Below, in pieces: positions 47,701-61,304 of a stretch of 64,000 nucleotides of DNA. The position numbers and the translations under genes are program-made. Below the pieces are notes generated by a model that saw nothing but the letters and a program-made list of their open reading frames with translations, searched no databases and had not been told where the DNA came from. Every line of letters starts with the position of its first letter. Positions within the stretch are counted from its first letter, which is position 1. This stretch comes from Ophthalmolycus amberensis (Eukaryota; Chordata; Actinopteri; Perciformes; Zoarcidae), in assembly GCA_024529925.1 (NCBI GenBank), contig JAFEUB010001017.1, positions 226,501 through 290,500 of the forward strand, in the 5' to 3' direction.

Positions 47701-48340
47701 GGGAGAGAATATATTTAGTTCTGCACACAGCATCAACAGTAGTGAGGAGAACCACAAAGACATTCACCAGCGTGCACAGAAACGCACCAGTCAAGCTGCA
47801 ACGTTGATTCTTTCAATCACTCACTTTCAGCTCCACACAGACATTTGAAAGGAAGAAATAATACATGCAAAATATCTGGAGGTTATATTCTATATTCGAG
47901 TGGGCTGCTGCTACAATTAGACACAAAAAAGAAAGAAATGATAGAACCTCCTCAGGCGAAGCTCATCTTATCAGAACAGTGCTGACGTAAATAGGATTGA
48001 ATATCTTCCATTTTCCCTCTTCTTTAAAAATAAAAATTGATGATAACATTCTTTCATGAAGTAACTCATTTAGACTTATGATGTCATTCTAGTGTTTGTC
48101 TGGTTAAGCCTGCTATTTGCCCAGGAGTCAACGCTTCCATCAGCAGCAGTGTGTCAGCACTTTCACTCAACAATGAGCTGCATCCAGCAGCAGAGCTGGG
48201 AAAGCTATGGGCGTATCAAAAAATGTATTGTAATTTCCTGTTTCCTCCAGAGGCAAAGAATCAGGAAAAGCAGAGAGAGAGGAAGAGTTCCCTCACCTCC
48301 ACCAGGGGGCTGAGTGGAGAGAGGAGGGAAAAAGAAAAAA
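44758..48340. other. stretch without recognised gene
   Basis: Contains C runs near 45135-45151 and 45567-45574, a ZNF143-like motif (46342-46363, minus sense) and several medium open frames with no recognisable domains (for example minus 47307-47047). I could not support an exon. Confidence 0.5.
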
Positions 48341-48343
48341 AAA

Positions 48344-48420
48344 AAGAGAGAGAGCGAGAGAGCGAGAGAGAGAGCGAGAGCGAGAGCGAGAGCGAGAGCG
48401 AGAGAGAGAGAGAGAGAGAG
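48344..48420. repeat. polypurine (GA)n / (GAGC)n tract
   Basis: About 75 bp of GA dinucleotides with regular GAGAGC interruptions, preceded by an A11 run. Ser/Arg/Glu frames through it are artefacts. Such mirror-symmetric purine tracts can form triplex (H-) DNA. Confidence 0.93.
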
Positions 48421-48581
48421 GACGACGAGCAGTAGAAGTGAATGAGAAAAGGACGTGAGAGCCGCCTTGTCTCCTCGGCGTCAGAAATAAAGATTTCATT
48501 CATCGGCCTCCGACAAACACTCTGTGCCCTCATCTCCCCTCCTCCGTTCCCCTGTGTTCCTTTCTCTTGGCCTTTGTTCCC

Positions 48582-48588
<7 letters not shown>

Positions 48589-48615
<27 letters not shown>
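48589..48615. repeat. (CT)13 microsatellite
   Basis: Pyrimidine counterpart about 170 bp after the GA tract; the two could pair as an imperfect inverted repeat. Confidence 0.9.
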
Positions 48616-48619
<4 letters not shown>

Positions 48620-51600
48620 TGAACAAAGTGAAAGGGGAATGGCCCGGTGCGGGGATGTGATCTCGCTTTTGCTCTACGCCCACCCGCTCCGTGGCGCTCA
48701 CGGGGATCCGGCAGAGCGACAACCAGGCCGGAGCCACAATGTGAACCAGTGTCACCGCCTCAGTGTACTGTGAAGAAGAAGAAAAATAAATCACTGCAGC
48801 GGCCCTGGAGACCAGCAGAGGTTGTGACTGGCAGCACTGGGTCTGTGGGGGAGCCTGGGGGATGAAAAACATCACGCTGACCGGTTCAGTATGAGGGAAC
48901 GGTGCCGACATGCTCACTCATCCCTGAGACCTGGAGGAGTCCAGTGGTGTGAGAATACATCACCGCCAGCGGGGGGGGGGCATACAGATGCAGTAACTAC
49001 GTCTGATCTACGGTTGTTGATGTTTCCTGTTAGTTTGAATCAGAAAACTGAGCCGACACTGAAACCAAGTCTGGGCACTTTCAAAATAAAGACTGAAGAT
49101 AGGACTGTGATTATATGCACGCTAGCAGAGATGACAGGGTGAACTGGGAGAACGTCCTTGAACCACAACACTGATTCATCAAGCTGGCGCCTCGCTGAAA
49201 TGTCCCCGAGCAGAACAACGACTCTCGACCGACTGTTCTGCAGCCGAGCCCAACCTCTGACCTCCCCCCCGCAAGTTGCAACAGAAAAGAGGGATCCGTG
49301 AAGTGGAGCAGATTGCAGCCACGCGATGACATAACTAGTGTGCTGGTTGTAAGGGTCAGTGACCTGTGCGTGTCGTGGCAGTGACGGATGTGTGGCTTCA
49401 ACACCACAGCAGCCCGTTCAAACGTGTCACTCTGAGTCTGTCCAGACTCGTTACTGACTCGTTACTGATGGGCGGGAATGTGAATAACACACCGGGATGT
49501 GTGATCGGGGTTATTAACATTCTGGAGCCCAGCGGCTGTGAAATACCAGCTCTTCTCTGGGAGGTAATTGTATTATTATTATTCAATATGAATCCAAGAT
49601 CATCGTAATAAATCTGTGCTCTGATGAGAACTCTCGTTAGCGCCGCCTGCCAGAGGTTCTGTGGAACATGTTGCTGCTTATTAGCCGCCATTTATGGCTT
49701 TTATTACAGTCATGAAAGGGGTTTATAATTGAGATCAACACTAATCTGATGGTAAAAAAGAAAAGTCCCACAATGCACCTGAAGTCTACAACAGGCCTGC
49801 TCCGTAAAGGGGGGGGCAAAGTTACCCTTTGTTTTCTTTCCTCGACAAAAATAGAAGTTAGCGCTTGTTTCTGCCAAAATAAACCGCTACACCACAGAGC
49901 GGGTAGAGTGTTAAAGCAGGAACAACAATAGAGCTGAAAGCTTTGATAAGCTGTGCTGAAGATATATTAAGACTACTTCTGACCACCGGGGGCAGCACTG
50001 TGGCCCCTCCAGCCAGCCAGTGACTGGTGGAGGGCCCCCGCAGCATCTTTGATTTCATACGATTTAAATTAAGATTGCTTTCATTCAGTGAGTTTATATT
50101 TTAAACGAACCCTTCAAGTCCTGTATGAAACCAATCTGTCCAGGTCCATGAGTAACCTGGTGCTGGATCAGGGCTCCCCATCATCATCTCTGAGGCGTTC
50201 ATTCGTAAAAACGGCTCAGAGAGGGACTGAACTCAGCCTTGTTTTAAGACACTCGGATGTTGCAGGTTTCTGACCACAAGCTGCCTCCTTACAGGAGATA
50301 AGTCAGAGCCCCCCCCCCCCCCCCCAGGAAATGTGTCAGCCGAAGCATTTCGTGCTAGTTTTGGTTGCTAAGTGATGGTCTCAACAGCAACAGTGTTGCA
50401 CTGTTGGTTGATTTTTCTCTGAATTTATTATTTTTTAAAAGTGTAGTCACTTCCTCTGATGATAGCATCTTCAGTGGAAGAGCCCAGCCTTTTACAAACT
50501 GGACTGAATTACAAACATTATTTCGACACAGAGCCCAATGCTCTCATTAAATCATAATCACGTATTTCATTCTTTTACAGCTCCAGTCAAACAAAATGTT
50601 TTGAATGTTTAGAGGAATTTATTACGCAATTAGACGCTCAGTGTTTACTGTTCAAAGGGGGATACAAGAAAAAGTCAACAGATGGAGTGAAGCCGACCAG
50701 AGTGACAGACATGAGACATGTCAATGAACAGAAAGGTGGAGGAGGAAAAGAGAGCGTTAATACTTTAACCCCTTTGTGTTCAATAACCTAATGCCAGAGT
50801 TGTATGGCACTGATCCGATACTGATCTATATGAAAATGTTTCTGCCTCATCAAGAGTCGTCTGTCCCCGTCTCCGTCTCCCTGTGCCAGGCAGCACTCAA
50901 GCGACCCGTGATCGCCACTGTTAGTAACTGTGAGGTTTGAGTGGCTGGAAGCTCAATGCAAAGTAGATATGATGGAGGCTCCATTTACATGTCACTTTAT
51001 CGGATCGCCCGGCTGCAAAACATTCGATTTTTATTAGACGAGCATGTAGACGGACAGCCGAGCAGACGGGTAGGCTAACACACCTGCAGCCGAGTGTGTT
51101 TGACATATTAGGATGTTGGAATGTGCTTTACAAAAGCAGACGTGTCGAATCTGTAGAGAGCACACGTAAACTGTGAACGGACGTGCCACAACTGGACCTG
51201 TGCTATCGCTGCAGGGAGGGGCACCATTACTGTGTGTGGCACACACAACACACACACAATGTTTTACTGCTAAACAGCTTGGCGTTTTAATTTAGGTTTT
51301 GACAAGATTGTATGACATGTCTTATAAGAGGACTTGCCGATTGTCTGCATACATCGCCGCTTGTTTTTGGTGTCAAACACTCGGGGGTTAGCCCTGTTGT
51401 ACACTGGCGGAGATCTGCACTTTACTGAGAGCAGCTTTTTATTTTAAATTGTGCTCTGTTAGATTTGCTTAATTCTTCTCATCTGTCTTTTTAAACAGGT
51501 TATTATGGAAAGCACCAGAAGTTTTCTCGGTGTATGAAATGTGCTAAAGTAGTAAACCGATTCTTACCCCTCAAACCGCCCTTTGAAAAAGTGAGGACTC

Positions 51601-53000
51601 ACCAAAATGTCCAAAAACGTTTTCAGTTTTAAAACTCACATTGCTTAATTCTTTTAGAGAGTGCATTTTTAATGCCACATGTGTCCTCTAATAACGTCCA
51701 CATCGTTAATGTTTAAAGGTTACCATGAAATGGCACAATTTAATGTGTTACTTGTTTTCATTTCTGAATTTGTGGCTCTGTGGTTAGAAGGTTTCGGTGT
51801 TCGTAACAGTTTGCCAACCGGCACGCAGCTCTAAACCCCGACACCAACTACAAATCATAACGAGACATATTTGACTTTTCCTGCAGAAACAGAAACCAGT
51901 GCCACTGAGAACGTCCTGCGATCCTTTACAGTAACTAACAGCCTATTGGTGCCACCTGAATACACATGAACGCCATCAACGGTTGAATAAACAGTACGAG
52001 CTCCAACATGAGCATCCATTCACCCACGGGGTGACCTGATTTCAGAGAACCACGAGATGTGCAGACACCCACAAAAAAAAGAAGAAAAAAAGAAAAAGGG
52101 GGACAGTCTTTGCTAATCCAATATTCATAACTTTACTTAAAAATATCCACGCTTTCAGGAAACAGAGGGCAGAGGCTGACTGCCATCTGGCTTCTGACGG
52201 GCAAACAGCTCCAGATGAAATGTCCCGACGTTCAGTTAAAGAGGAACCAACACAGAGAAATAGATCTCAATCAGATCCGGATCAAATTGAATTCATATAA
52301 GAAATAAGAAATAAGATATTGGCACTTATTTTGTAAAATATTCTATAACATCTTCACTACTTCCATCACCTCATCAGAATAGTAGACATTCAACTCATCA
52401 CTCCTGCGTCTCTGGTCTGATCTGATAAGAGTGTACCTTCCTTGGTCTCTTGTGGACAACATGAAATATTAATCTTTCAAGAACAATAGCAAGGCTAAGT
52501 GCAGGTACACCTGACAGCATCCAGTCATATCGAGCAGCCAAAAGAGTGAATCTTTCATATTCTAAACATATTCACATTCGTTTAACTTGAATAAAATCAC
52601 ACAAACACGCTATGTTTAAAGCTGTCGATCACCGAGTACAAAGACGAGCTCTCTTCTTCTGCAGATGTCACCCCACAAGTATTCGGAAAGAAAACAAAGA
52701 GCAGAGTCAGCAATTATCCGATGACTGATAGACGCTCCCAGTCAGCTCCAGCGGCCATAAAGCAGCGCTGCTACATCATTACATACATCATTACGATAAA
52801 ATAGCTGCTTTGCTAGGGAGGACTGAGAAGTGGGTCAAAGAGGATAAAACAGTGTGTGTGTGTGCGTGTAGTGAAACCAGGAATGAAGTAAAGAATAAAA
52901 GGATCAGAGGAACACAGGTACGAGGCAAACGGTGGCATATAAATATTAACCACAAGAAAATGGGAAATTGTGATAATTCACGCTAAAATCATTTAAATGA
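48616..53000. other. stretch without recognised gene
   Basis: Mostly unremarkable. It includes G10 at about 48970-48979, a C16 run at about 50311-50326, and an A/G-rich run at 52072-52101. No coding exon or recognisable element. Confidence 0.5.
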
Positions 53001-53016
53001 CAAAAGAGAAACTATT

Positions 53017-53019
<3 letters not shown>

Positions 53020-53054
<35 letters not shown>

Positions 53055-53073
53055 CACACACACACACACACAT
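53020..53073. repeat. (TA)n-(CA)n compound microsatellite
   Basis: About 15 TA units, CATA, then about 9 CA units, followed by degenerate TACACA/TATGTA sequence to about 53145. Confidence 0.93.
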
Positions 53074-53724
53074 TCATATACGTACACACAAACACCTGTA
53101 CATATACAAACACGTGTGTATGTATGTATAGACATATATACACACATCATCTGGGCGCATGAGGAAAGACTAACGAGTGCTTCAGCAGACAGACGGGGAG
53201 AACGGGGACTGTGTGGAAACTACTGCTGGAGACGAGAAACGTGAAGCTAAATGAGAAACAGAAGCAGAGCTGTGGAGACCAGCTGTGGACGCAATAGTGT
53301 GGAAAGAATGGTCTGTTTGCATGCATCCTTCCATTTCTACTGTTCAGAGTCCTCACAGCAACAGAAAGCCTGAGAGGTGATGGTGCATTCTCAGTCCGAA
53401 CTCATTTAGGGACAAGGTATCCAGACTCGCTGAATGTCCTCACAAACACCGTTATAACACTGGGAGCTTGTAAATGAATGTGTGTACATCTTTTCTCATC
53501 CCCAGACTTTACGCTGCCTCTTTAAGAGGCTTCCTCCACCGGGTTTGTTATTTGAGGAATGTTCTCGCAGCCTCGCGTTCCCTCCCGTTCTGCTGTGTCA
53601 CTGCTGACTGGCACTCACACAACATTCTTTTTTGCTCCTGTGCGCTCTCAGGAATTAATGTGAAGGTGAACGTGTGTTGAGCCTGGAGGTACGTTTACAC
53701 TACGTTTACACTCCGGGACAAGAG

Positions 53725-53820
53725 GATGTCAAATGTGTACATATTGTAAAGCCCTCTGAGGCAAATTTGTAATTTGTGATTTTGGGCTATACAAAAATTA
53801 ATTGAATTGAATTGAATTAA
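53725..53820 (+). mobile_element. 3' end of an L2-type LINE with (TTGAA)n tail
   Basis: GATGTCAAATGTGTACATAT, TGTAAAGCCCTCTGAGGCAA, GTGATTTTGGGCTATACAAA then repeated ATTGA. This TGTAAAGC...GGGCTATA...TTGAATTGAA arrangement is the 3' terminus of L2-clade (Maui-like) elements in fish as I remember them; only about 95 bp remains, the usual severe 5' truncation. Confidence 0.72.
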
Positions 53821-53886
53821 AATACAGAAACCATGACATAACGGTGTGCTCTCCTCAGAGAAAGTAACTTCTCAAGCTCTAAAGCG

Positions 53887-53922
53887 CACACGCACGCACG
53901 CACGCACGCACGCACGCACACA
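53887..53922. repeat. (CACG)n tetranucleotide repeat
   Basis: Seven CACG-type units flanked by CACA; alternating purine-pyrimidine with CpG in every unit. Confidence 0.92.
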
Positions 53923-56900
53923 GCTGTGATGCAAAGCTGACTCGTGATAACCGTCGTCTCCTCAGGGTGCAGGTCACTAACAGGGCCGTAAAACTTTTGT
54001 CTCTCCCTCGTCCCATTTTACTGGTAAGACTTGCCGCCGTGAGCGGAAGTCTACCGTCATCTCTTGGCTCTTATCGTCTCTGTTGACGGTTCGGTTTCTA
54101 CTTTCATTTCGTTTAGTTTTCTTCTAACCTCCCACGGCGACTTCTTCCTACCAACAAGGCCTGTGTTTGTCTCTTGTCTGCAGCATAAATCCATCTCAAC
54201 CGGCAGCAGCCGTTCGTCACCGTTCATCACGAAATAAATGTAGAGGTCGCAAACAAGTTGACAAATCTCCAGCCAACAATGTGTGTGTGTGTAGTGTGTG
54301 TGTGTGTGTGTAACTGATGTGCAGCAACGTGCTCCACAAGAAACCTAATGTATTCATAAAGTTATCCCCACGGGCCCAAATAATGATGAAGATATTTGAT
54401 CATTTAGACTGCTGCTTTTTCAATATTAGAAAAAACCCTGATAGGCATGTTTGTGGTAATTAAAGTGTGACTGACTTTATTATTGACCACGATAAATAGT
54501 GAAAAATACACAAAGCGTCTGACTCCACGGTGAGACTTCAAATGTCTTGTTGTGTCCGATCAACAAAGACATTCAGTCTACAAAGATATAAAACAGAGAA
54601 AAGCAAGTCATCTTCATATTTGAGGCTAAAAAAGTTGTTTATTTGAAAAATGACGAATAAATTATTAAAATAGTGAATTATCTTTCTGACTATTAACTAG
54701 TTGCCTCAGTGTTGCAGTATGATGTCAAAATGCTACATGTAGCGTCAAATAGTGCCCATCACCACATGCACAGCCGACCTATCCTCCCCCTCTTCCTCTC
54801 TATCCCCCTCTTCCTCTCTCTATCCACCTCTTCCTCCTCGTCTTCCTCTCTCTCCCCCTCCCCCTCTTCTGTCTGAATCCCCTTCACACCACTAAGAGCT
54901 GGTTGCCATGATTCCTCCCTGCCTCCACCCTTTCCATCCATCCATCCATCCATCCATCCATCCCCCTCCTGGAATGTTATTGTCTGACGAAGCGCTCAGA
55001 TTAAAAAAAGAGGAGAAGAGGCAGAGTGAGGAAACGTCAGACTAGGACGGAGGGATGAGGATTAGCAAAAGAGGGTTGACAGACGGGAAATCCAGGAGAC
55101 CTGCTACTGTGGAGGAGAGCCCCCCCCCTCCCCCTCTCTTTCATTATCCCCTCTACCCTGAATGGGGACATGTTTTGTAATGCCACATTAAACCACACTG
55201 GTAACCAAGTTATTAAATCAACTTTAAAGTTTGCCTTTAAACCCTCAAAATGATACAATATCTAATCCATGTCTCCAATATGAATTTTGTCCGTCTCAAC
55301 TTTTGTGCATCAGCCACCTGACTTTAACTCCACATACATGCACATCTTTGAGTCGTTATCTGACATAGACCACAATACTGTCAAAAACCGGAAAATGCAG
55401 AATACAAGAGAGGGATCGAGAAAAAAACATCAATGTCTCATTATCAAGTTGGCTAAAAAAAACGAACTGAAAGGGATAAAAGACGTCCAAGACTCTGTGT
55501 CCAAGACCGCTCTGTGGATCAGAGCGGGGGTCTGCAGCCCCGCAGGCTTCGGGGCTCTGTGGGTGAGGTCTGGTGATTAAAGGGTGTAAAGAGCCTCTGA
55601 CAGATGGAGCAGGTCACGGAGGGTGGGACACACACACACTGAACAGCACAAAATGATGTGTGCGTTCACACGCATAATGGCTGACGTATGTATATCCCTC
55701 TTGTGCAACACACACGTACAGCATGTGTGAGCATGTGGCTGCATTACAAACAGGGCAGCGTTAGGCCGTTAGTGGCGGAGGGTCTAAAATGCACAAACAC
55801 ACAGGTAGCTAGTCGGAGTGTGTACGAGTCAATACCCACAATCCATCTGTCTCTTTTGAATAGTTTGAAGTTTCATTCTATGCGTTGACATTCAAATTTT
55901 AAATCGACATTTGAATACTGCCCAGCTTCTTTTCTTTTTGCATGTCTATTGATTGTGTTTGAAGCCGGTCTTTATGCAGTTGCAGATAAATATTACATAA
56001 TATAATAATATTAATTATAATATTAGTACTTTTATACTATTTATATGATTTGATTCCAGGGGGTGCTGCATTTGGTGTTCCAAACACTTCTAATAACTCC
56101 AGAGTGTTGTACAGACCAGAAGTCATGATCTATTGGAAAAACTTTTTTTTTTTAACATGTTTTTATCTAACAATGTGTGTGCTCTGCCGCTAACCGCACA
56201 CAAAGCAGTCATGCACCTGTATGAACGGGTATTATCTAACGGCAACATTTATATAACCACAACAACAAAAATACTACCAACAAAAAGACATTCAGTACAG
56301 CCCTACAAGCAGTATTAACTACAGTCTCAATGGTTGTCCTGTTAGCTGATCAGTGCACAAGATTCCAGCCTAATTGGTCACATCGGATCATCAGACACGA
56401 CTATCAGCATCTTCATCGGACCATTCAGAGAGCATCCTGCTGCCGTACTCTGACCAATAGGCTGTTGAAAGACACTACGGGGGTATGAGGATAGAGGCTG
56501 TAGTATGTAGGAAACAGTGGATCATTTGTGATTTAGGAAAGTATTAAATTACTTAATATCACTGGGGTAAAAAACTGACTGATCATTTCATAAGAATTAA
56601 CCAAAATGATGCAACTACTTTGGTATATTTGGAAGAAAAAGGGTTACTAACCACTTTCAATTTTGACAAAGTTATTTTTTATTTGTCTTTCTACAACTTC
56701 TAATCAATTCCATTCCATCAGAAGAAGTAGCGATTAGCCTCATGAAGCCGGCATTACTCAAGCCTCTCACCAGACATGTCATCTCACCGATGGTCCTATT
56801 GATCGGACACCGTCAGGCCCCGGAGCGATCGGGTCTGATCTCTGACTTCAAACTGCAGGAGATCAACAGTCCGACACACGCTGGGCAGAATCAATACACC

Positions 56901-57480
56901 GGATCCTTGACTGGATATGAATAGCCAATTAGAGCATGCACTTAATGAGGTCACTGGCAATGGGAATGTTCTTGTGATCAATGCTAATAAAGCAAATTAA
57001 AGTTGAACTGATGTGGAAATTATTCATCTGCTGATGATGCGAACGTTTGCTTTCATGCGCTCAAACACAAAATGCATAATTCAACTTAATCAATGGCTGA
57101 TAAACAGGACTGTGTCTGCTGAACAACAGCTGACTGAAGCTCAACCCTAGTAAGAGACTGCCCTCACTCCAGTGCCCGGGAACTGAGAGAGAAAGTGAAA
57201 CTGCACACATCCAAAACACACACATATTCAGGCGCACACCCCCGGATGATATTCATGCTCACACAGGCAGTGTTGCCCGCAGGGTGGTAATTTTAGAGTT
57301 TCTCAATTAGGAGCAAAGCCTGTTAAGAGAAGAAGCCGGAGCTGTACGAGATTAACGACAGCTCTGACTACTGACCCAGTAAAGAGAGAGAGGAGGGAAT
57401 GAGAGAGGGATGATGAAACAGAAAAACTAGAGTCACTCCTCCAGATGTCATCACTTCATCGTTTTGTCCTATTAGACATT
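53923..57480. other. stretch without recognised gene
   Basis: Holds an interrupted GT array at 54281-54311, pyrimidine-rich DNA at 54780-54870, C-rich runs at 55121-55138 and AT-rich DNA at 55985-56055. No gene seen. Confidence 0.5.
54934..54964. repeat. (CATC)7 tetranucleotide repeat
   Basis: Perfect tetramer array. Confidence 0.92.
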
Positions 57481-57483
57481 AGT

Positions 57484-57690
57484 GTGAAATTGTCATAATA
57501 AATGACCAGTGGCCTTTGAACCCCAGAATGGAATCAGTTCATTGAGTCCAAGTGGACAGTGAAATATGAAGAAATCCCGTCCAGCTGTTGTTGAGATATC
57601 GCGTTCACAAGAACGCTCTGGATGGACGGACAGACAACCCAGTAACAGAATGCCTCCGGCCGCAGCTATCGCCGGCCCAGACACAAGTAA
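57484..57690 (+). repeat. dispersed teleost repeat, second copy (see 42120)
   Basis: GACCAGTGGCCTTTGAACCC, CATTGAGTCCAAGTGGACAG, GAGATATCGCGTTCACAAGA, GGACGGACAGACAACCCAGT and ATGCCTCCGGCCGCAGCTAT match consecutive blocks of the same common repeat. Better preserved than the copy at 42120. Confidence 0.7.
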
Positions 57691-58980
57691 TGGAGAGTGT
57701 AATAAAGACGTTAGGGGTACAAAAGAGAAGAACACAAGGTGATGACGGTAGCTGAAGATTGGGATGAAATAAAGACCGTAAAGTACTCAAATGTGACAAA
57801 CAAAAACCTTCATCCCATCAAGGTTTTTGAGGGAGGGAGTGAAGGAGAGTGTGTGTCATGCCAATGGTATGATGGGGGTTACATCAAGGACAGATACAAA
57901 TGAGATGATGAAGTCTTGTGCTGCAGAGAGTCAGGACGGAGACAGTCTACGTCAGTGTCAAGGAGACATCGTTAAATGTCTGAACACAATACCAGTGTGT
58001 GCTGTTATGAGCATCTCTGTCCTACGGGTTTCTCAAATGTTACAATACAAGAGGCACCAACACAGTATTTGATTTGTCTCTTTTATTCGGACATGTAGCT
58101 AAAATGGGCGAGACGACATGGTGTAATGAACATAAAAGCCAAAAATTCTCATATTCTCCAATTTTCAATGAAAACACTAATTATTTACCAGTGTTTTTAA
58201 ATAATTCCAGTGTTTTCAGTGCTGAGATCTCACTATAACGGATCGGTTTCTGTTTGGAGGCCATGATTTAATAGAGACCTTAAATGTGTAACATCTGGCC
58301 ACATGTTACGAAGAAATAGGGCTCAGCATTCCACCTCTACTGCTGAATACCAAAAAAATACCAAACTACTAAAACTAATATCTTCTAATATTGCCGCGTG
58401 GCATCGGCCTGTAGTTCACGACAGCCAGCTGTGTGTTTGCTTTGCCACTAACCGGGGGCTGTTCAATAAGTGTAACCTTTTGATAGTTTGGTTATCGGAT
58501 TAAATACAAAGTGGCAGAAACGACTCATATTTCGTTTCGTCCACGAGAAAACTACTTCGCAGAGAGGGAGCGATGTGGAACCTCCGTGAGACAGACCTTC
58601 AGTGAGCAGCTAGCTGGAGGAACCAGCCCAAACCCCAGAGCCCTGAACCTCCTGTGACTGACCAGCCGAACCCGACGCGGCTCTACTTCTTCACGCTGCA
58701 GTGACTCACTATCGCCTGTCGAGGAACAAGTCAGGAGCGGCCGGAGCTAGCTGGTTAGCATGTTGTATCCAGTAGATAGCTCTGCTGCACCACACTTAGA
58801 AGTCTTTGACATAAAGTCAACACTGTGAGCTTCACATTCTGTTTATGTCAGCTCATTTCTTTTGACGTTTTAAATATTGCCTGGTCCACCCTGCCAGGGT
58901 GGACCAGATTACCCTCACAGCCGGATTTGAATGGCAAATCCTTTGAAATCCTCACAGCACAGAGTGTGAGCGAAACACTA
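57691..58980. other. stretch without recognised gene
   Basis: Unique-looking sequence. One small perfect hairpin-like phrase CCACCCTGCCAGGGTGG at about 58887-58903 stands out. No exon or element recognised. Confidence 0.5.
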
Positions 58981-58989
58981 CGAGTGCTG

Positions 58990-59110
58990 CAACTAATGAC
59001 TATTGTTATTACAGATTCCTTTGTCGATTTATTTTTTATTATTTAATAGTTCAATCTCACAGAAATCTTTGGAGAAAAAATTGCTCATCTTTTCCTACCA
59101 AGTCCACAGA
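58990..59110. repeat. fragment of the AT-rich dispersed repeat
   Basis: GTGCTGCAACTAATGACTAT, then TTACAGATTCCTTTGTCGAT and TATTTTTTATTATTTAATAG follow the family order (GGCTGCAACTAACGATTA, then TCTGTCGATTATTTT). Confidence 0.6.
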
Positions 59111-59239
59111 AATTTAATTTATAATGTTACAAAATAGAGAAAAGTAGGAATAAAAGTGATTGTTTGAGTCAGTTTTAGAGGCCTGAAGAGGAAATATTCA
59201 GTTATTCATAAGAAAAAAACCTGTTGAGCCACCTTGCAG

Positions 59240-59264
59240 TGTGTGTGTGTGTGTGTGCGTGTGT
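59240..59264. repeat. (GT)n microsatellite
   Basis: GT array with one GC interruption near its end. Confidence 0.9.
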
Positions 59265-61240
59265 ACCTGCTCAGTGGCCCAGCTCCAGTGTGTGACCCAG
59301 TGTCCCACAGTGCGTGTGCAGTCAGCTGAGAGTCACACAGGCTGAAGGAATTGGAGCAGATTAAAAGTCACCCTGCCACTCTCGCAGTCACAACCCGGGG
59401 GCGACACTCACGGCCACTCAGTGCGTCCTTTCATCTGACGGGGTTTGAGGGCGGGACACCCGTCCCCAATCGGACGGGACCGACGGTTCACACAGTTATT
59501 AGGGGGCCTAAGTCTGTGTGTGTGTGTGTGTCATAAGATAACTTGTTTTTCTCATCCCTGAAATTAGGTACTGACCCTTCGCTAAGCCCCGCCCCCCACT
59601 GCTACTCCGTCAAGCTGTCAGAGCTACATTACCATGGAGCCCACACTGTCACTAACTGCACTCCTGATTTGTACATGAATGCATACATGCACTGCAAAGA
59701 CCACTTGAGCCATTTACTGAGAAACTTAGTAAAGTTGCTGGCGAGTTGTAGGAGCAGTAAGTTAACATTCAAATTTAAAAACTCACACCCGTCAGTTGTG
59801 AGTTTCCTGCAGCTATTCATTTATTCTCCCTCTCTCTCTTCTTCTGCTGTTTCTTGTTAAAAGTAACATTTGTTCAAACTTATTTTTTTGCACATTTCAA
59901 CAACTCAGCATGACTCAAAGTCTGTCAGACCAGCATTAGCTGCCCTGGGCATCAACACACACTACCACGCCTTTGTACCGACTAAAAGATGTGTGGACCA
60001 AACTGAGTTAGAAGACAGAAGACAGAGACAAATAGGATATTCTTTAACTGAGCTTTACAACACGGTCATTTACTCAAATGCCTGTGCATGCCCCTGATAA
60101 GATGTTCCAGCCATGTGGAATGCCTTACATGCAGCTGTACAGGTGAAGTCTCCTTTAGTGTTATCCCATCACTCAGCCTTCAATCTCACTGAGCTGGAGA
60201 CTGACCGAGTATCATCTATCTGACTGACGGCGTGATGGAGAGACGAGGGGCGGTGTAGATTTACCTTCTTCAACCGACAGCAGCTTCCTGCCTTCATTAG
60301 AAAATGAACAGGGGAGAAGCTGAGGAGGTGAAAGTTCAAGAATGAGGCAAGGCTCTTCTAATAAGGCTAATGGACATGAACGAGTGGACACGGGGAGAGG
60401 TGAGAACAAAAAGAGGTCTAGGAGACGAAAAGGGACGAGGTTAAGAAACAAAGGAGTCATAGAGCGAGATCCATCCTGAACGACGTCTAAGCCCCGCCTC
60501 ACAGTGAAGGCCAGCCAGCCAGAAGAGCGCACCAGCTATTGTGTGAATTAACCAAAAGAATATTTGAACATTTCTCAGACTCATTTCAGTAGGAAGCTGA
60601 AAAAGGATTGCAGAGAAAGTATAGCCAGGAGAGCCTTCAAACAGATGATGCCCTATAGGGGACTGCGTGTAGGTACGTGCGTGTGCATGCGCGCAGTCCA
60701 GTAGTGTGCAGTCGATGCTTACTGCAGACGAACCACTGTCCCCTATATTGCTTTTAGAGCAGCGTCCATGATTCATTTATTAACCGTCTCCCTCCGTCGT
60801 CTTACTTCATCTCCACAGCTCTGGTGCATTTTACATGACCCTAGCCTGACAGAATAAACATCAATACAGGTCAACGATGACGGCTGTGCAGTGTAATTGT
60901 TTTTGGGGTGAGCGGCAACATAACGTTGTCTCCTTAATACAGCCTCTAGCCACATCGGAGCAGGCACCGTGTCATTGCTTTCCAAAAGCTCAGTTTTATG
61001 CTTCCATCTGAAAAAGTAGTGCCGGCATTTTCAAAAGCATCCACTCTAGACCACTCTTTTTGTTTTTAAAGTGTGAACTAAACGGAGCGGAAAAGATGTC
61101 AAATGTAGCCTCTGATTGGATGTGACTGTGTGTGTGTGTGTGTATTACAAAAGGTCAAAGCAACAGCAGTGTATTTCTCCCTAGGTTTCCTTGCGAAGCC
61201 TTATTATCGATTCAACTCATGGTGCAGCGCCAAGCATCCT
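59265..61240. other. stretch without recognised gene
   Basis: Includes a short GT run at 59516-59532 and otherwise unremarkable sequence. No coding exon is supported. Confidence 0.5.
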
Positions 61241-61253
61241 GCAGAGCGTCAGA

Positions 61254-61258
61254 GCGCG

Positions 61259-61301
<43 letters not shown>

Positions 61302-61304
61302 ACA
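61254..61304. repeat. (CG)n-(CA)n compound repeat
   Basis: About seven CG units (61254-61267) run directly into about 18 CA units. This is the strongest Z-DNA-type sequence in the window. Confidence 0.93.

Noticed and set aside
48261..48917. 218-codon minus-strand frame
   Set aside because: Ser-Leu and Arg-Glu low complexity from the GA/CT tracts; no recognisable domain, no splice-consistent structure.
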